Below are positions 33,311 through 40,302 of a DNA stretch of 50,854 bases, in pieces. The translations under genes were made by a program, and so were the position numbers. Every line of letters begins with the position of its first letter. The first letter of the stretch is position 1. Below the pieces are notes generated by a model that saw only the letters and a program-made list of their open reading frames with translations, was not told where the DNA came from and made no database searches. Origin of the DNA: Candidatus Limnocylindrales bacterium (GTDB taxonomy: Bacteria; Chloroflexota; Limnocylindria; Limnocylindrales; CSP1-4); contig JARLHH010000075.1 of the NCBI GenBank assembly GCA_031292335.1, forward strand, positions 1 through 50,854, given 5' to 3'.

Positions 33311-33913
33311 ATGCTCCGTGTCATCGGCCGGCGTGGCCTGTCCATCGCGGTGGCCGCTCTGATCGTGGCCGGGTGCGCCGGCCCGGCGGCGCCACCTTCC
33401 TTCGACCCGTCGACTCCCTGTGGGGGAGTCGATCGCCAGGAGATGGCGGGCGCCTACCCGGATCTCGAGGCGCGGATCCCCGTTCGCATCGACGGGCAGG
33501 CAGCGGACAGCCGCGAGTCCGGGCGCTTCTGCGCCAAGTCGACGCTCGGGACGCTGTGGGACGCGGGGATCCACGAGACCGAGTTCGGGGGCGGCATCTG
33601 GGCCTTCGATCCAGGAGGCGGCACCTCGCTGCCGGGGATGCAGCTGTCCGTCTTCCGCGCTCCGGGGCTGACCGCCCAGCTGATGGCGGACGAGTACCGG
33701 GCGGGCGCGGCCGCCACGAGCCAGGTGACGATCGTCTCCGCGACGAACCTGCAGATCAACGGGCGCCCCGGCTTCCGGATCAACTTCCTGAACGGGGATT
33801 CGCACCAGGCGATCCTCGTCTGGCCGTCGGCCGACGCCGCGGTGATCCAGGTGGTCATCGCCGCGGACGTGGCCGAATCTCGCGTGCAGGCAGCCGTCGC
33901 CGCGTTCGGCTAG
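33311..33913 (+). CDS. Hypothetical lipoprotein
   Basis: This 200-residue protein has a lipoprotein signal peptide (LSIAVAALIVAGCAG). The mature part contains two further Cys (STPCGGVD and RFCAKST), then a region of beta-rich appearance ending VIQVVIAADVAESRVQAAVAAFG. Its general plan (lipobox, two Cys, about 150 residues) resembles the lipoprotein at 11918-12388 without clear sequence similarity. No family is recognised. The message is leaderless by its -10 box. Confidence 0.72.
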   Translation: MLRVIGRRGLSIAVAALIVAGCAGPAAPPSFDPSTPCGGVDRQEMAGAYPDLEARIPVRIDGQAADSRESGRFCAKSTLGTLWDAGIHETEFGGGIWAFDPGGGTSLPGMQLSVFRAPGLTAQLMADEYRAGAAATSQVTIVSATNLQINGRPGFRINFLNGDSHQAILVWPSADAAVIQVVIAADVAESRVQAAVAAFG

Positions 33914-34025
33914 CGCGAGATCCGTCGGCTGCCGTGCCCCGAATGGGTGCAGCGTTGTCGCGTCCCGCTTTCGGGCGGGTCCGGCCTTCCCGATGCCGGG
34001 CGTGGACGCCGGGGGGCAGCCCGGC

Positions 34026-34031
34026 TAGCAT
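34026..34031 (+). promoter_or_regulatory. -10 box (TAGCAT) of acyl-CoA mutase gene
   Basis: TAGCAT ends 7 bases before ATG 34039. Confidence 0.55.
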
Positions 34032-34038
34032 CCCGGCC

Positions 34039-35826
34039 ATGACCTGGCAGGCCCGCAAGCGAGCGTGGGAGCGCGAGCGACTCGACCCCGCACGCGCACG
34101 TGCCCCGGAGCGGCTGCGGCGCTTCACGACCATCTCCGACGTCGAGGTCGCGCGCCTGTACGGCCCGTGGGACTGGACCGGCGGCGTCGAACCGGCTCCC
34201 GGCGACTCCGGCGGGCACGGCTCCGGCGCGGGCGGCGGCGGGCCGACCGCGTTCGACCACCGCGGGGAGCGTCTCCGGACCGGCCGCTGGGACGACTTCG
34301 ACCCGCTTCGCGACGTCGGCTTCCCGGGCGAGCCACCGTTCACCCGGGGCGTCCACCCGACCGGCTATCGCGGCCGCGCATGGACCATGCGGATGTTCGC
34401 GGGATTCGGGGCGGCGGAAGACACGAACGCCCGCTTCCGCGACCTGCTCGCGGCGGGCCAGACCGGCCTTTCGATCGCGTTCGACATGCCGACCCTGTAC
34501 GGCTACGACACCGACGATCCCGAGGCGGAAGGGGAGTTCGGGACCTGCGGCGTCGCAGTCAGCTCGCTCGCCGACATGGAGGTGCTGCTCGACGGGCTCC
34601 CCCTGGGCCGGATCTCCACGTCGATGACCATCAACTCGCCCGCCGCGCCGATCTGGGCGATGTACATCGTGGCCGCCGAGAAGCGCGGCGTGCCGCGGTC
34701 GGCCCTCGAGGGGACGCTCCAGAACGACATCCTCAAGGAGTTCATCGCCCAGAAGGAGTACCTGTTTCCGCCGGCGCCGTCCCTTCGCCTGGTCACCGAC
34801 ACGATCGAGTTCGGGACCCGCGAGCTTCCGCGCTGGAACACGATCTCCATCAGCGGCTACCACATCCGCGAGGCGGGGAGCACCGCCGTCCAGGAGCTCG
34901 CGTTCACGCTGGCCGATGGGATGGCCTACACGGAGGCGGCGCTCGCCCGCGGGCTACGGGTGGACGACTTCGCGCCCCGGCTGTCGTTCTTCTTCAACTC
35001 GCACGCCGACTTCTTCGAGGAGATCGCCAAGTTCCGCGCGGCGCGGCGCGTCTGGTGGAAGTTGATGACGGCGCGGTACGGCGCCGAGAACGAGCGGTCG
35101 GCCTGGCTGCGCTTCCACACCCAGACTGCCGGCGTCAGCCTCACGCCCCAGCAGCCACTCAACAACCTGACCCGGGTCGCCCTCCAGGCCCTGGCGGCCG
35201 TCCTCGGTGGCACGCAGTCGCTCCACACGGACGCCTACGACGAGGCGTGGGCCGTCCCGACGGCCGAGGCCGCCCTGCTCGCGCTCCGCCAGCAGCAGGT
35301 GATCGCGGAGGAGACGGGCGTCGCCAACACGATCGACCCGCTGGGTGGGAGCTGGTTCGTGGAATCGCTCACCAACCGGACGGAGCGCGAGGTCTGGCGC
35401 TATCTCGACGAGATCGACGCGCGGGGCGGGATGGTCGCGGCGGTGGCCCAGGGCTACCCGCAGCGCGAGGTCGCGGACGCGGCCTACCGCTTCCAGCGCG
35501 AGGTGGACGCGGGCGATCGGCGGGTGGTCGGCATGAACTCCCACGTCGACCCCGGCGAGGTGCTCGCGGTCCCACTGCTCCAGGTGCCCGACGGTTCCCG
35601 GGAGCGCCACCTGGCTCGCCTGGAGCGGACCCGCCGCGAGCGGGATCCGGCGGCGCTCGCCACGGCGCTGGCTGGCCTGCGCGCGGCCGCGGCGGCGCCG
35701 GAGTCGTCCGCCACGAACCTGATGCCGCACTTCCTCGCCTGCGCGGCCGCGTACGCCACGCTCGGCGAGCAGTGCCGCGTGCTGCGCGAGGTATTCGGGG
35801 AGTACCGGGAGCCGGCGGCCATCTGA
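34039..35826 (+). CDS. icmA: B12-dependent acyl-CoA mutase large subunit, isobutyryl-CoA mutase-like
   Basis: This 595-residue subunit is the substrate-binding TIM barrel of an adenosylcobalamin mutase, without the B12 domain. Family segments include TLQNDILKEF, SISGYHIREAG (active-site His275) and ETGVANTIDPLGGSW. In methylmalonyl-CoA mutase the carboxylate is held by Tyr89 and Arg207; isobutyryl-CoA mutase has Phe and Gln there. Here the aligned residues are Phe120 (TMRMFAGFG) and Gln238 (FIAQKEY), 118 apart as in both families. So it is probably isobutyryl-CoA mutase-like. A Gly-rich insertion lies at 55-70. The B12 subunit and MeaB are at 42.2-43.6 kb. Confidence 0.85.
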   Translation: MTWQARKRAWERERLDPARARAPERLRRFTTISDVEVARLYGPWDWTGGVEPAPGDSGGHGSGAGGGGPTAFDHRGERLRTGRWDDFDPLRDVGFPGEPPFTRGVHPTGYRGRAWTMRMFAGFGAAEDTNARFRDLLAAGQTGLSIAFDMPTLYGYDTDDPEAEGEFGTCGVAVSSLADMEVLLDGLPLGRISTSMTINSPAAPIWAMYIVAAEKRGVPRSALEGTLQNDILKEFIAQKEYLFPPAPSLRLVTDTIEFGTRELPRWNTISISGYHIREAGSTAVQELAFTLADGMAYTEAALARGLRVDDFAPRLSFFFNSHADFFEEIAKFRAARRVWWKLMTARYGAENERSAWLRFHTQTAGVSLTPQQPLNNLTRVALQALAAVLGGTQSLHTDAYDEAWAVPTAEAALLALRQQQVIAEETGVANTIDPLGGSWFVESLTNRTEREVWRYLDEIDARGGMVAAVAQGYPQREVADAAYRFQREVDAGDRRVVGMNSHVDPGEVLAVPLLQVPDGSRERHLARLERTRRERDPAALATALAGLRAAAAAPESSATNLMPHFLACAAAYATLGEQCRVLREVFGEYREPAAI

Positions 35827-35910
35827 TTCGAACGGTCAGCCCTGAGCTTCGCGGCCGCCCCTGAGCGCGACTCCGGCGAGCGCGATCCGGCCGCTGCCAC
35901 CCGCCGCAGG

Positions 35911-36663
35911 CTACCCGGCCGGGTCGGGGTCGTCGGGCCCGCGGCCCTCGTCGCGATCGGGCAGGGCCGCGGCCACCGACCGGGCGAAGCGGTCCGCGGC
36001 GACCAGCGAGACGGCCACGAAGTCCACGTCCAGGCGCCCCACCAGGCTGGTGTCGGCGACGAGCGCGCCACCCAGCATGATCGCCGGACCGGCGTTCGAC
36101 CCGGCGGCGCGGGCCGCCGCGATGGCGTCGCGGATCGCCGGCTCGCGCTCCGGCAGCGATGCGCTCAGCGCCAGCAGGTCGGCCCGGTTGCGGGCCAGGA
36201 ACCGGGCGAGGTCGGCGGGCGGGACGTCGGGCCCCAGGTTGGCCACGCTCCAGCCCTGGTCCCGCAGGACCTGGTCGAGGCAGGCGAGGCCCAGGCTGTG
36301 CTGCTCGCCGGCGACGCCGGCGAGAACGGCCAGCGGGCCCACCCGGCCCTCCGGGCCCTGCGCGGGGCGGATCCGCTCCAGCGCGCGCACGAGCGTCTGG
36401 GAGGCGAGATGCTCCTCGGCCACCGACCACCGACCGCTCTGCCAGCGCTCGCCGACGAGGGTCATCGCGTCGCGGAGCAGCCCGTCGAAGACCTCGGCAC
36501 GCGGACGCTCCGCCAGGGCATTCTGCAGCGTCCAGGCCGCCAGCTCGTCGTCGCCGTCGGCGAGAAGCGAGGCGAGCAGGTCCGGCGTGAGCGTGCCGGC
36601 AGGGATCGGTCCGGCTGCGCGACCCGGATCGACGGGAGGGAGCTTCGGAAACGAGTCCTGCAT
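35911..36663 (-). CDS. Stand-alone cobalamin-binding protein with CarH-like cap motif
   Basis: This 250-residue protein has a helical B12-binding_2 cap domain (about 25-105) and a Rossmann-type B12-binding domain (about 110-235). The cap holds Trp74-x9-Glu84-His85 (WQSGRWSVAEEH), the W-x9-EH motif of CarH photoreceptors. The Rossmann part has GEQHSLG (Glu120-x-His122-x-x-Gly125), the His that ligates cobalt. There is no MerR or other DNA-binding domain, and no methyltransferase is fused or adjacent. A light- or B12-responsive partner protein is one idea; a methyl-transfer corrinoid protein is the alternative. TACAGT lies 8 bases before the ATG. Confidence 0.83.
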   Translation of the reverse strand: MQDSFPKLPPVDPGRAAGPIPAGTLTPDLLASLLADGDDELAAWTLQNALAERPRAEVFDGLLRDAMTLVGERWQSGRWSVAEEHLASQTLVRALERIRPAQGPEGRVGPLAVLAGVAGEQHSLGLACLDQVLRDQGWSVANLGPDVPPADLARFLARNRADLLALSASLPEREPAIRDAIAAARAAGSNAGPAIMLGGALVADTSLVGRLDVDFVAVSLVAADRFARSVAAALPDRDEGRGPDDPDPAG

Positions 36664-36671
36664 CGAGGGTG

Positions 36672-36677
36672 ACTGTA
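36672..36677 (-). promoter_or_regulatory. -10 box (TACAGT) of cobalamin-binding protein gene
   Basis: On the minus strand TACAGT ends 8 bases before the ATG at 36663. Confidence 0.5.
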
Positions 36678-36756
36678 GCACCGGCCCCAACCTTGGGAGG
36701 ATCCCCGATGGCGTGGACAACGCCCGTTTCGCGTGCCCGAGCGGGGCCCGGCGGAC

Positions 36757-36762
36757 TACCAT
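36757..36762 (+). promoter_or_regulatory. -10 box (TACCAT) of DinB-family gene
   Basis: TACCAT ends 6 bases before ATG 36769. Confidence 0.6.
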
Positions 36763-36768
36763 CGGATC

Positions 36769-37245
36769 ATGTACTTCGACGCACTCTCCTTCCTCGAGGA
36801 CGAACGGGATGCCTGGCGCCCGTACGAGGCGCTGTTCACGCTTCCGCCGGAGCAGCTGGAGCGGCCCGTGGTCGGCCCGGACCGCTGGTCGGCGCGAGAC
36901 CTGCTGGGACATCTCGTCTTCTGGCAGGAGCACGCTCTGGCGGTGGCGCGCGAGCTGGCGGTCGGCCCGACCAGCCCGTCGCGTCAGCGGGACGAGGCAG
37001 AGTGGGCTGCCCGGGGCGACGCGATCAACGCCGACGCCGTGGCGGCATGGCGGGCGCTCCCGCTCGACGAGCTGCTGGAGCGGGCGAGGACGGTGGCCGG
37101 CGAGCTGCGAGGCCACCTGACCGTCGTGCCGGAAGCCCGCTGGCTCAAGGACGGTGCGGTCCAGGCGTTCTTCGCGGGCGAGACGATCGACCACTACGCC
37201 GAGCACGCCGCCGATCTCGACGCGATCCTCGCCGCCGTCCGGTGA
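36769..37245 (+). CDS. DinB/YfiT-family four-helix protein
   Basis: This 158-residue protein resembles DinB/maleylpyruvate-isomerase N-terminal-type four-helix bundles that bind a metal through three His. Candidate ligands are in LLGHLVFWQEH near residue 46 and in DHYAEHAADLDAIL near the C-terminus. Such proteins are thiol-dependent (mycothiol or bacillithiol) transferases or of unknown role. ATG 36769 fits the -10 box; an earlier in-frame start at 36733 would lie upstream of the promoter. It overlaps the next gene by four bases (GTGA). Confidence 0.82.
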   Translation: MYFDALSFLEDERDAWRPYEALFTLPPEQLERPVVGPDRWSARDLLGHLVFWQEHALAVARELAVGPTSPSRQRDEAEWAARGDAINADAVAAWRALPLDELLERARTVAGELRGHLTVVPEARWLKDGAVQAFFAGETIDHYAEHAADLDAILAAVR

Positions 37246-37637
37246 CCGACCCCGCGCTCGAGGCGCTGCTTGCCGCGCACGTCGGCCTTCTCGAGGGCGC
37301 CGTGGCCGTCCCCGGGCCGGCGTGGACGGCCTGCCATCTCGAAGGGTTCGTGTTCGCGGCGTTCGCGGGGGGCGTGGCGGAGTTCCGTCTCGGCGAGACC
37401 GTGAGCGCGGCCGCGCTCCGGACCCCGGACACGAAGGTTTCTGCCCGGGGAGCAGGCTGGGTGCGTTTCGCGCCCCGGCGCCTGGACGCGCATGCCCGGG
37501 ACCGGGCCATCGCCTGGTTCGAGAGCGCCTGGCGGCACGCCGACGCGGAGCTCGCCGGCGACGCGGACGAGCCGGACGTGGACGAGGACGGCCCGGACGA
37601 CGAGGACGACGACGAGGGCGACGGCCCGGCCACCTGA
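37242..37637 (+). CDS. Hypothetical protein with acidic tail
   Basis: This 131-residue protein is translationally coupled to the DinB gene by a GTGA overlap. The first 100 residues are a compact domain (CHLEGFVFAAFAGG; EFRLGETVSAAALRTPD; RGAGWVRFAPRRLD; DRAIAWFESAWRHA) faintly reminiscent of luciferase-associated DUF5519, which I treat as a weak guess. The last 30 residues are almost all Asp, Glu, Gly and Pro. Conserved pairing with DinB would be informative. Confidence 0.6.
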   Translation: MTDPALEALLAAHVGLLEGAVAVPGPAWTACHLEGFVFAAFAGGVAEFRLGETVSAAALRTPDTKVSARGAGWVRFAPRRLDAHARDRAIAWFESAWRHADAELAGDADEPDVDEDGPDDEDDDEGDGPAT

Positions 37638-37713
37638 CGGTCCGTCGATGGCGCAGGCGTGCGGCCGACCGCCGAGTACTGCGCGGACCCGCGACCCTCG
37701 GCCATGAATCGGA

Positions 37714-37743
37714 CCGCCCCGCGGGGTGAACCGGGCGGGGCGG
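37714..37743. terminator. GC-rich hairpin between convergent genes
   Basis: CCGCCCCG (37714-37721) and CGGGGCGG (37736-37743) form a perfect 8-bp stem with a 14-base loop between the stops of two convergent genes. There is no T-run on either side, so it may be a weak bidirectional terminator or a 3'-end stabiliser. Confidence 0.4.
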
Positions 37744-37792
37744 CGTGCGGTGGGTGCGACGTGCGACGCGGGGCCCCCCGCGTCGGGCCGGA

Positions 37793-38137
37793 TCAGCTGG
37801 CGGGCTTCGCGTAGCTGGGAAGGCCGAATCGCTCCTCGAGCTGGTCGGCGGGCTGGAAGCCGACGACGCCCATCGGCTGTCGACCGGCGCCCGGGAAGAA
37901 GGCGATCGTCGGGATGCTCATGATGTTGAACGCCTGGCTGATGCCCGGGTTGGCGTCCACGTCGACCTTCACGACGTCGACCTTGCCGTCGTACTTCTCG
38001 GCGAGCTTCTCGAGCTCGGGGGCGACCAACCGGCAGGGCCCGCACCAGGCGGCCCAGAAGTCCACGATCACGGGCCGCTCGGCCTTCAGGACGAGCTCTT
38101 CGAAAGTTGTGTCCGTTGCGTGCTTGATCTCGACCAT
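37793..38137 (-). CDS. trxA: Thioredoxin
   Basis: This 114-residue thioredoxin has the active site WCGPC (31-35) in DFWAAWCGPCRLVAPELEKLA and the cis-Pro region MSIPTIAFF. It reduces protein disulfides in the cytoplasm. It lies 44 bases downstream of an ArsR-family regulator gene on the same strand, and no promoter-like word is obvious in the gap, so the two are probably one operon and the thioredoxin would be under ArsR control. No clear ribosome binding site is seen. Confidence 0.93.
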   Translation of the reverse strand: MVEIKHATDTTFEELVLKAERPVIVDFWAAWCGPCRLVAPELEKLAEKYDGKVDVVKVDVDANPGISQAFNIMSIPTIAFFPGAGRQPMGVVGFQPADQLEERFGLPSYAKPAS

Positions 38138-38181
38138 GGGTCGGGAAACCCTTTCTCCCGGTTACGCGGGCGCGGAGCGGC

Positions 38182-38481
38182 CTAGCCGGCCAGCCCCTGG
38201 ATGAGACGATATGCCTCGATGACGCGCGGGTCCGCGAGGCGGTAGTAGACGGTGCTCCCGTCACGACGGGTCGAGACGAGCCCGGCGCTGCGCAGCACCG
38301 CCAGGTGCTGGGACATGTTCGGCACCTGGCAGCCAACGCAGGCCGAGAGCTCCGAGACCGAGAACTCGCCGGTGGCGAGCGTCTCGAGGACACACAGGCG
38401 TTTCGGATCCGCCAGCGCCCGGCCGATCAGCGCTGCACGCTGCCGGTCGGCGTCCGTTCCGCGGAGCTGTTCGGTGACCAC
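38182..38481 (-). CDS. ArsR/SmtB-family regulator upstream of thioredoxin
   Basis: This 99-residue protein is a single winged-helix ArsR domain: ALADPKRLCVLETLATGEF, recognition region VPNMSQHLAVLRSAGLV, wing RRDGSTVYYRLAD. It has Cys30, Cys48 and Cys51 (SACVGC), positions where ArsR and sulfide-sensing relatives place metal or redox Cys. It may sense arsenite-like metals or thiol oxidation; the thioredoxin partner favours a redox signal. GTG 38481 is leaderless (GATACT 6 bases upstream), and an 11-bp-arm palindrome lies just above the -10. Confidence 0.88.
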   Translation of the reverse strand: MVTEQLRGTDADRQRAALIGRALADPKRLCVLETLATGEFSVSELSACVGCQVPNMSQHLAVLRSAGLVSTRRDGSTVYYRLADPRVIEAYRLIQGLAG

Positions 38482-38487
38482 GAGCGT

Positions 38488-38493
38488 AGTATC
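38488..38493 (-). promoter_or_regulatory. -10 box (GATACT) of arsR-trxA operon
   Basis: On the minus strand GATACT ends 6 bases before GTG 38481. The palindromic operator begins one base upstream. Confidence 0.55.
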
Positions 38494-38494
38494 T

Positions 38495-38522
38495 CACCAC
38501 TTGCGCAACAACGCAAGTGGTG
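38495..38522. promoter_or_regulatory. Probable ArsR operator, perfect 11-bp inverted repeat
   Basis: CACCACTTGCG (38495-38505) and CGCAAGTGGTG (38512-38522) are perfect complements with a 6-base spacer. It occupies the region upstream of the arsR -10 box, so bound ArsR would block polymerase. It is AT-richer than its surroundings. Confidence 0.7.
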
Positions 38523-38574
38523 TGTGCCCCAGGTCGTGCTGCGGGTCGTGTTCCGGTCGTGTCTCCAGGCCGGT

Positions 38575-38641
38575 GTGCGCCGGGTGACCACTGCGACCGA
38601 CGGGGGTCGGCGCCGCGACGTTTCCGCGTCACCCGGCGCAC
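38575..38641 (+). repeat. Dispersed palindromic repeat, copy A
   Basis: Begins GTGCGCCGGGTGA and ends with its exact complement TCACCCGGCGCAC (13-bp arms, 41 bases between). It contains the family core GGTGACCACTGCGACC. It lies in the gap between divergent arsR and threonine dehydratase genes. Length 67 bases, the same as copy C. Confidence 0.7.
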
Positions 38642-38674
38642 GGGCCGACCGACGAGGGGGCGTCTCGGTCACGT

Positions 38675-38732
38675 GGTGCACGCGACCAGCAGGTAGCCCG
38701 CCTACGTCGGTCGCAGCGCTCACCGGGTGCAC
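38675..38732 (-). repeat. Dispersed palindromic repeat, copy B
   Basis: Opposite orientation to copy A in the same gap. On the minus strand it begins GTGCACCCGGTGAGCG, then CTGCGACCGACG, matching copy A at most positions over 28 bases; the far end is another GTGCAC. Confidence 0.6.
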
Positions 38733-38789
38733 GCGCCGCTGCTTGGGTTGACGCCGGCTCGCGACGGGGCAGGTGGGCCGGTGGTGGGC

Positions 38790-38795
38790 GATACT
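38790..38795 (+). promoter_or_regulatory. -10 box (GATACT) of threonine dehydratase gene
   Basis: GATACT ends 7 bases before ATG 38803. The rest of the 321-base gap back to arsR holds the operator and repeats A and B. Confidence 0.55.
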
Positions 38796-38802
38796 TCGCC
38801 GC

Positions 38803-39834
38803 ATGCCGGTCACCTTCGACGCCTCCGCGCACACGATCCCGCCGGAGGCATTCGACGAGGCGGCCGCCCTCGTCCGGGGGCGCGTGCACCGAACGCCCAT
38901 GCTGACGTCGCACACCGCCGCCCGGGTCGCGGAGACGGCGCGCGGCGTGCGCCTGGCCGGTGGGACGCTCCATGCCAAGGCGGAGCACCTCCAGGCGACC
39001 GGCTCGTTCAAGGTCCGCGGCGCGATCCTCCGGCTCGCGAGCGTCGACGCCGCGGAGCGTGCCGCTGGCGTGATCGCGATCTCGGCCGGCAACCACGCGG
39101 CTGCGCTCGCGGTCGCGGCGGCGCTCGCCGGAATCCGCGCCGTGGTGGTCATGCCCGCCACCGCAGTGAGCTCCAAGGTGGATGCGTGTCGCGCGTACGG
39201 TGCCGAGGTCGTGCTGCACGGCGCCACGACGGTCGAAGCCTGGGCGGAGATGGAACGCCTGCGCGACGCCCGGGGCCTCACCTTCATCCACCCGTTCGAC
39301 CATCCCGTGACGATTGCCGGCCAGGGAACCGTCGGCCTCGAGATCCTCGCCGACCTCCCTGACGTCGACGTGGTCGTCGTTGCGGTCGGCGGCGGCGGAC
39401 TCGCCTGTGGCATCGCGACTGCCCTGGCGACCCGCCGGCCGGCAACACGGGTCTGGGGCGTCGAGCCCGCGAACTCGGCGGCCCTCTCGCTCGCGCTGGC
39501 CGCGAATGGGATCGTGCCGGTGACGCCGGGGAGCGTCGCGGATGGCCTGAATGCCCCGTTCGCGGGCGACTGGACGCTGGCGCTCGGGCGGCGCCATCTC
39601 GCCGGGATCGTGACCCTCGGCGACCCGGAGATCCTGAGCGGGGTCCGGTTTGCGGCCGAACGCATGAAGCAGGTCCTCGAGCCGGCCGGCGCCGCCTCCC
39701 TGGCGGCGGTCCTGCACGGCCGGATCCCGCTCCGCGACGGCGATCGGGTGTGCGTGGTCCTGAGTGGCGGCAACGTCGCCCTGGACCGCCTCGGGGAGCT
39801 GCTGGCCGGTGCGGCGCCGATCCCCGGACTCTGA
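38803..39834 (+). CDS. Threonine/serine dehydratase without ACT domain
   Basis: This 343-residue PLP enzyme of the threonine dehydratase family has the PLP-Lys motif TGSFKVRGA near residue 70, the phosphate-binding ISAGNHAAALAVAAAL, the Gly-rich VGGGGLACGIATAL and the C-terminal LSGGNVALDRL. It stops after the catalytic domain, so the ACT-type regulatory domain of biosynthetic IlvA is missing and the enzyme is probably catabolic. The product 2-oxobutyrate (from Thr) could be oxidised by the 2-oxo acid dehydrogenase at the start of the window; that link is inference. Confidence 0.88.
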   Translation: MPVTFDASAHTIPPEAFDEAAALVRGRVHRTPMLTSHTAARVAETARGVRLAGGTLHAKAEHLQATGSFKVRGAILRLASVDAAERAAGVIAISAGNHAAALAVAAALAGIRAVVVMPATAVSSKVDACRAYGAEVVLHGATTVEAWAEMERLRDARGLTFIHPFDHPVTIAGQGTVGLEILADLPDVDVVVVAVGGGGLACGIATALATRRPATRVWGVEPANSAALSLALAANGIVPVTPGSVADGLNAPFAGDWTLALGRRHLAGIVTLGDPEILSGVRFAAERMKQVLEPAGAASLAAVLHGRIPLRDGDRVCVVLSGGNVALDRLGELLAGAAPIPGL

Positions 39835-39851
39835 TTCCCGGACCCTGACGA

Positions 39852-40280
39852 TCAGTCCAGCCCCAGCTCGGCGAGGCGATCGTCGTCGATGCCCATGTGG
39901 TGGGCAAGCTCGTGGACGACGGTGATCCGGACCTCGTCCTCCAGCTCGAGCGGGTCGGGGAAGTCTCCCTCCAGGGGGAGCCGGAAGATCGTGATCGCGT
40001 TCGGGAACGGGACCTCGTCGGCCCCCCAGGCCGTCCGCGGCACGCCCTCGTAGAGGCCGTACAGGGTCTCGTCCGGCGCCAGGTCCTCGTCGCGCCGCTG
40101 CTCGGGCGAGGGCTCGTCGGCGATCACGATGGCGACCTCGCGGAGCGCCGCCGCGAACGGCATCGGAATGCCGGCGAGCGCGCGATCGACGAGGTCTTCG
40201 AACCGGGAGTGGCGGGCCTCGCGCCGCCGGCGGAGGGCGGCGAGGTCGGCGGCCGGGACTCCGCGGCGTCGCTTCGACAT
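39852..40280 (-). CDS. Zincin-like metallopeptidase family protein
   Basis: This 142-residue protein belongs to the small metallopeptidase-like family found beside housekeeping genes in actinobacteria and Chloroflexota. It has TLYGLYEGVPRT, the strand NAITIFRLPLE and the zinc motif VVHELAHHMGID (HExxH). An Arg-rich N-terminus precedes the fold. Whether it cleaves peptides is unknown. It is divergent from the next hydrolase gene, with only 22 bases between the two start codons. Confidence 0.85.
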   Translation of the reverse strand: MSKRRRGVPAADLAALRRRREARHSRFEDLVDRALAGIPMPFAAALREVAIVIADEPSPEQRRDEDLAPDETLYGLYEGVPRTAWGADEVPFPNAITIFRLPLEGDFPDPLELEDEVRITVVHELAHHMGIDDDRLAELGLD

Positions 40281-40288
40281 GGCGGGCC

Positions 40289-40295
40289 TATCCTA
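40289..40295. promoter_or_regulatory. Shared bidirectional -10 element
   Basis: TATCCT on the plus strand (40289-40294) is 8 bases before ATG 40303, and TAGGAT on the minus strand (40290-40295) is 9 bases before ATG 40280. The two boxes overlap by five bases, so one near-symmetric heptamer can serve both divergent genes. Confidence 0.5.
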
Positions 40296-40302
40296 CGGCG
40301 CG

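Noticed and set aside
36664..37206. N-terminal extension of the B12-binding protein up to 37206
   Set aside because: The extension is antisense to DinB and lies upstream of the TACAGT box; ATG 36663 gives a sensible protein.
38575..38732. CRISPR-like repeats
   Set aside because: Repeats are palindromic, in both orientations, without equal-length spacers, and dispersed over three gaps; no cas gene is present.
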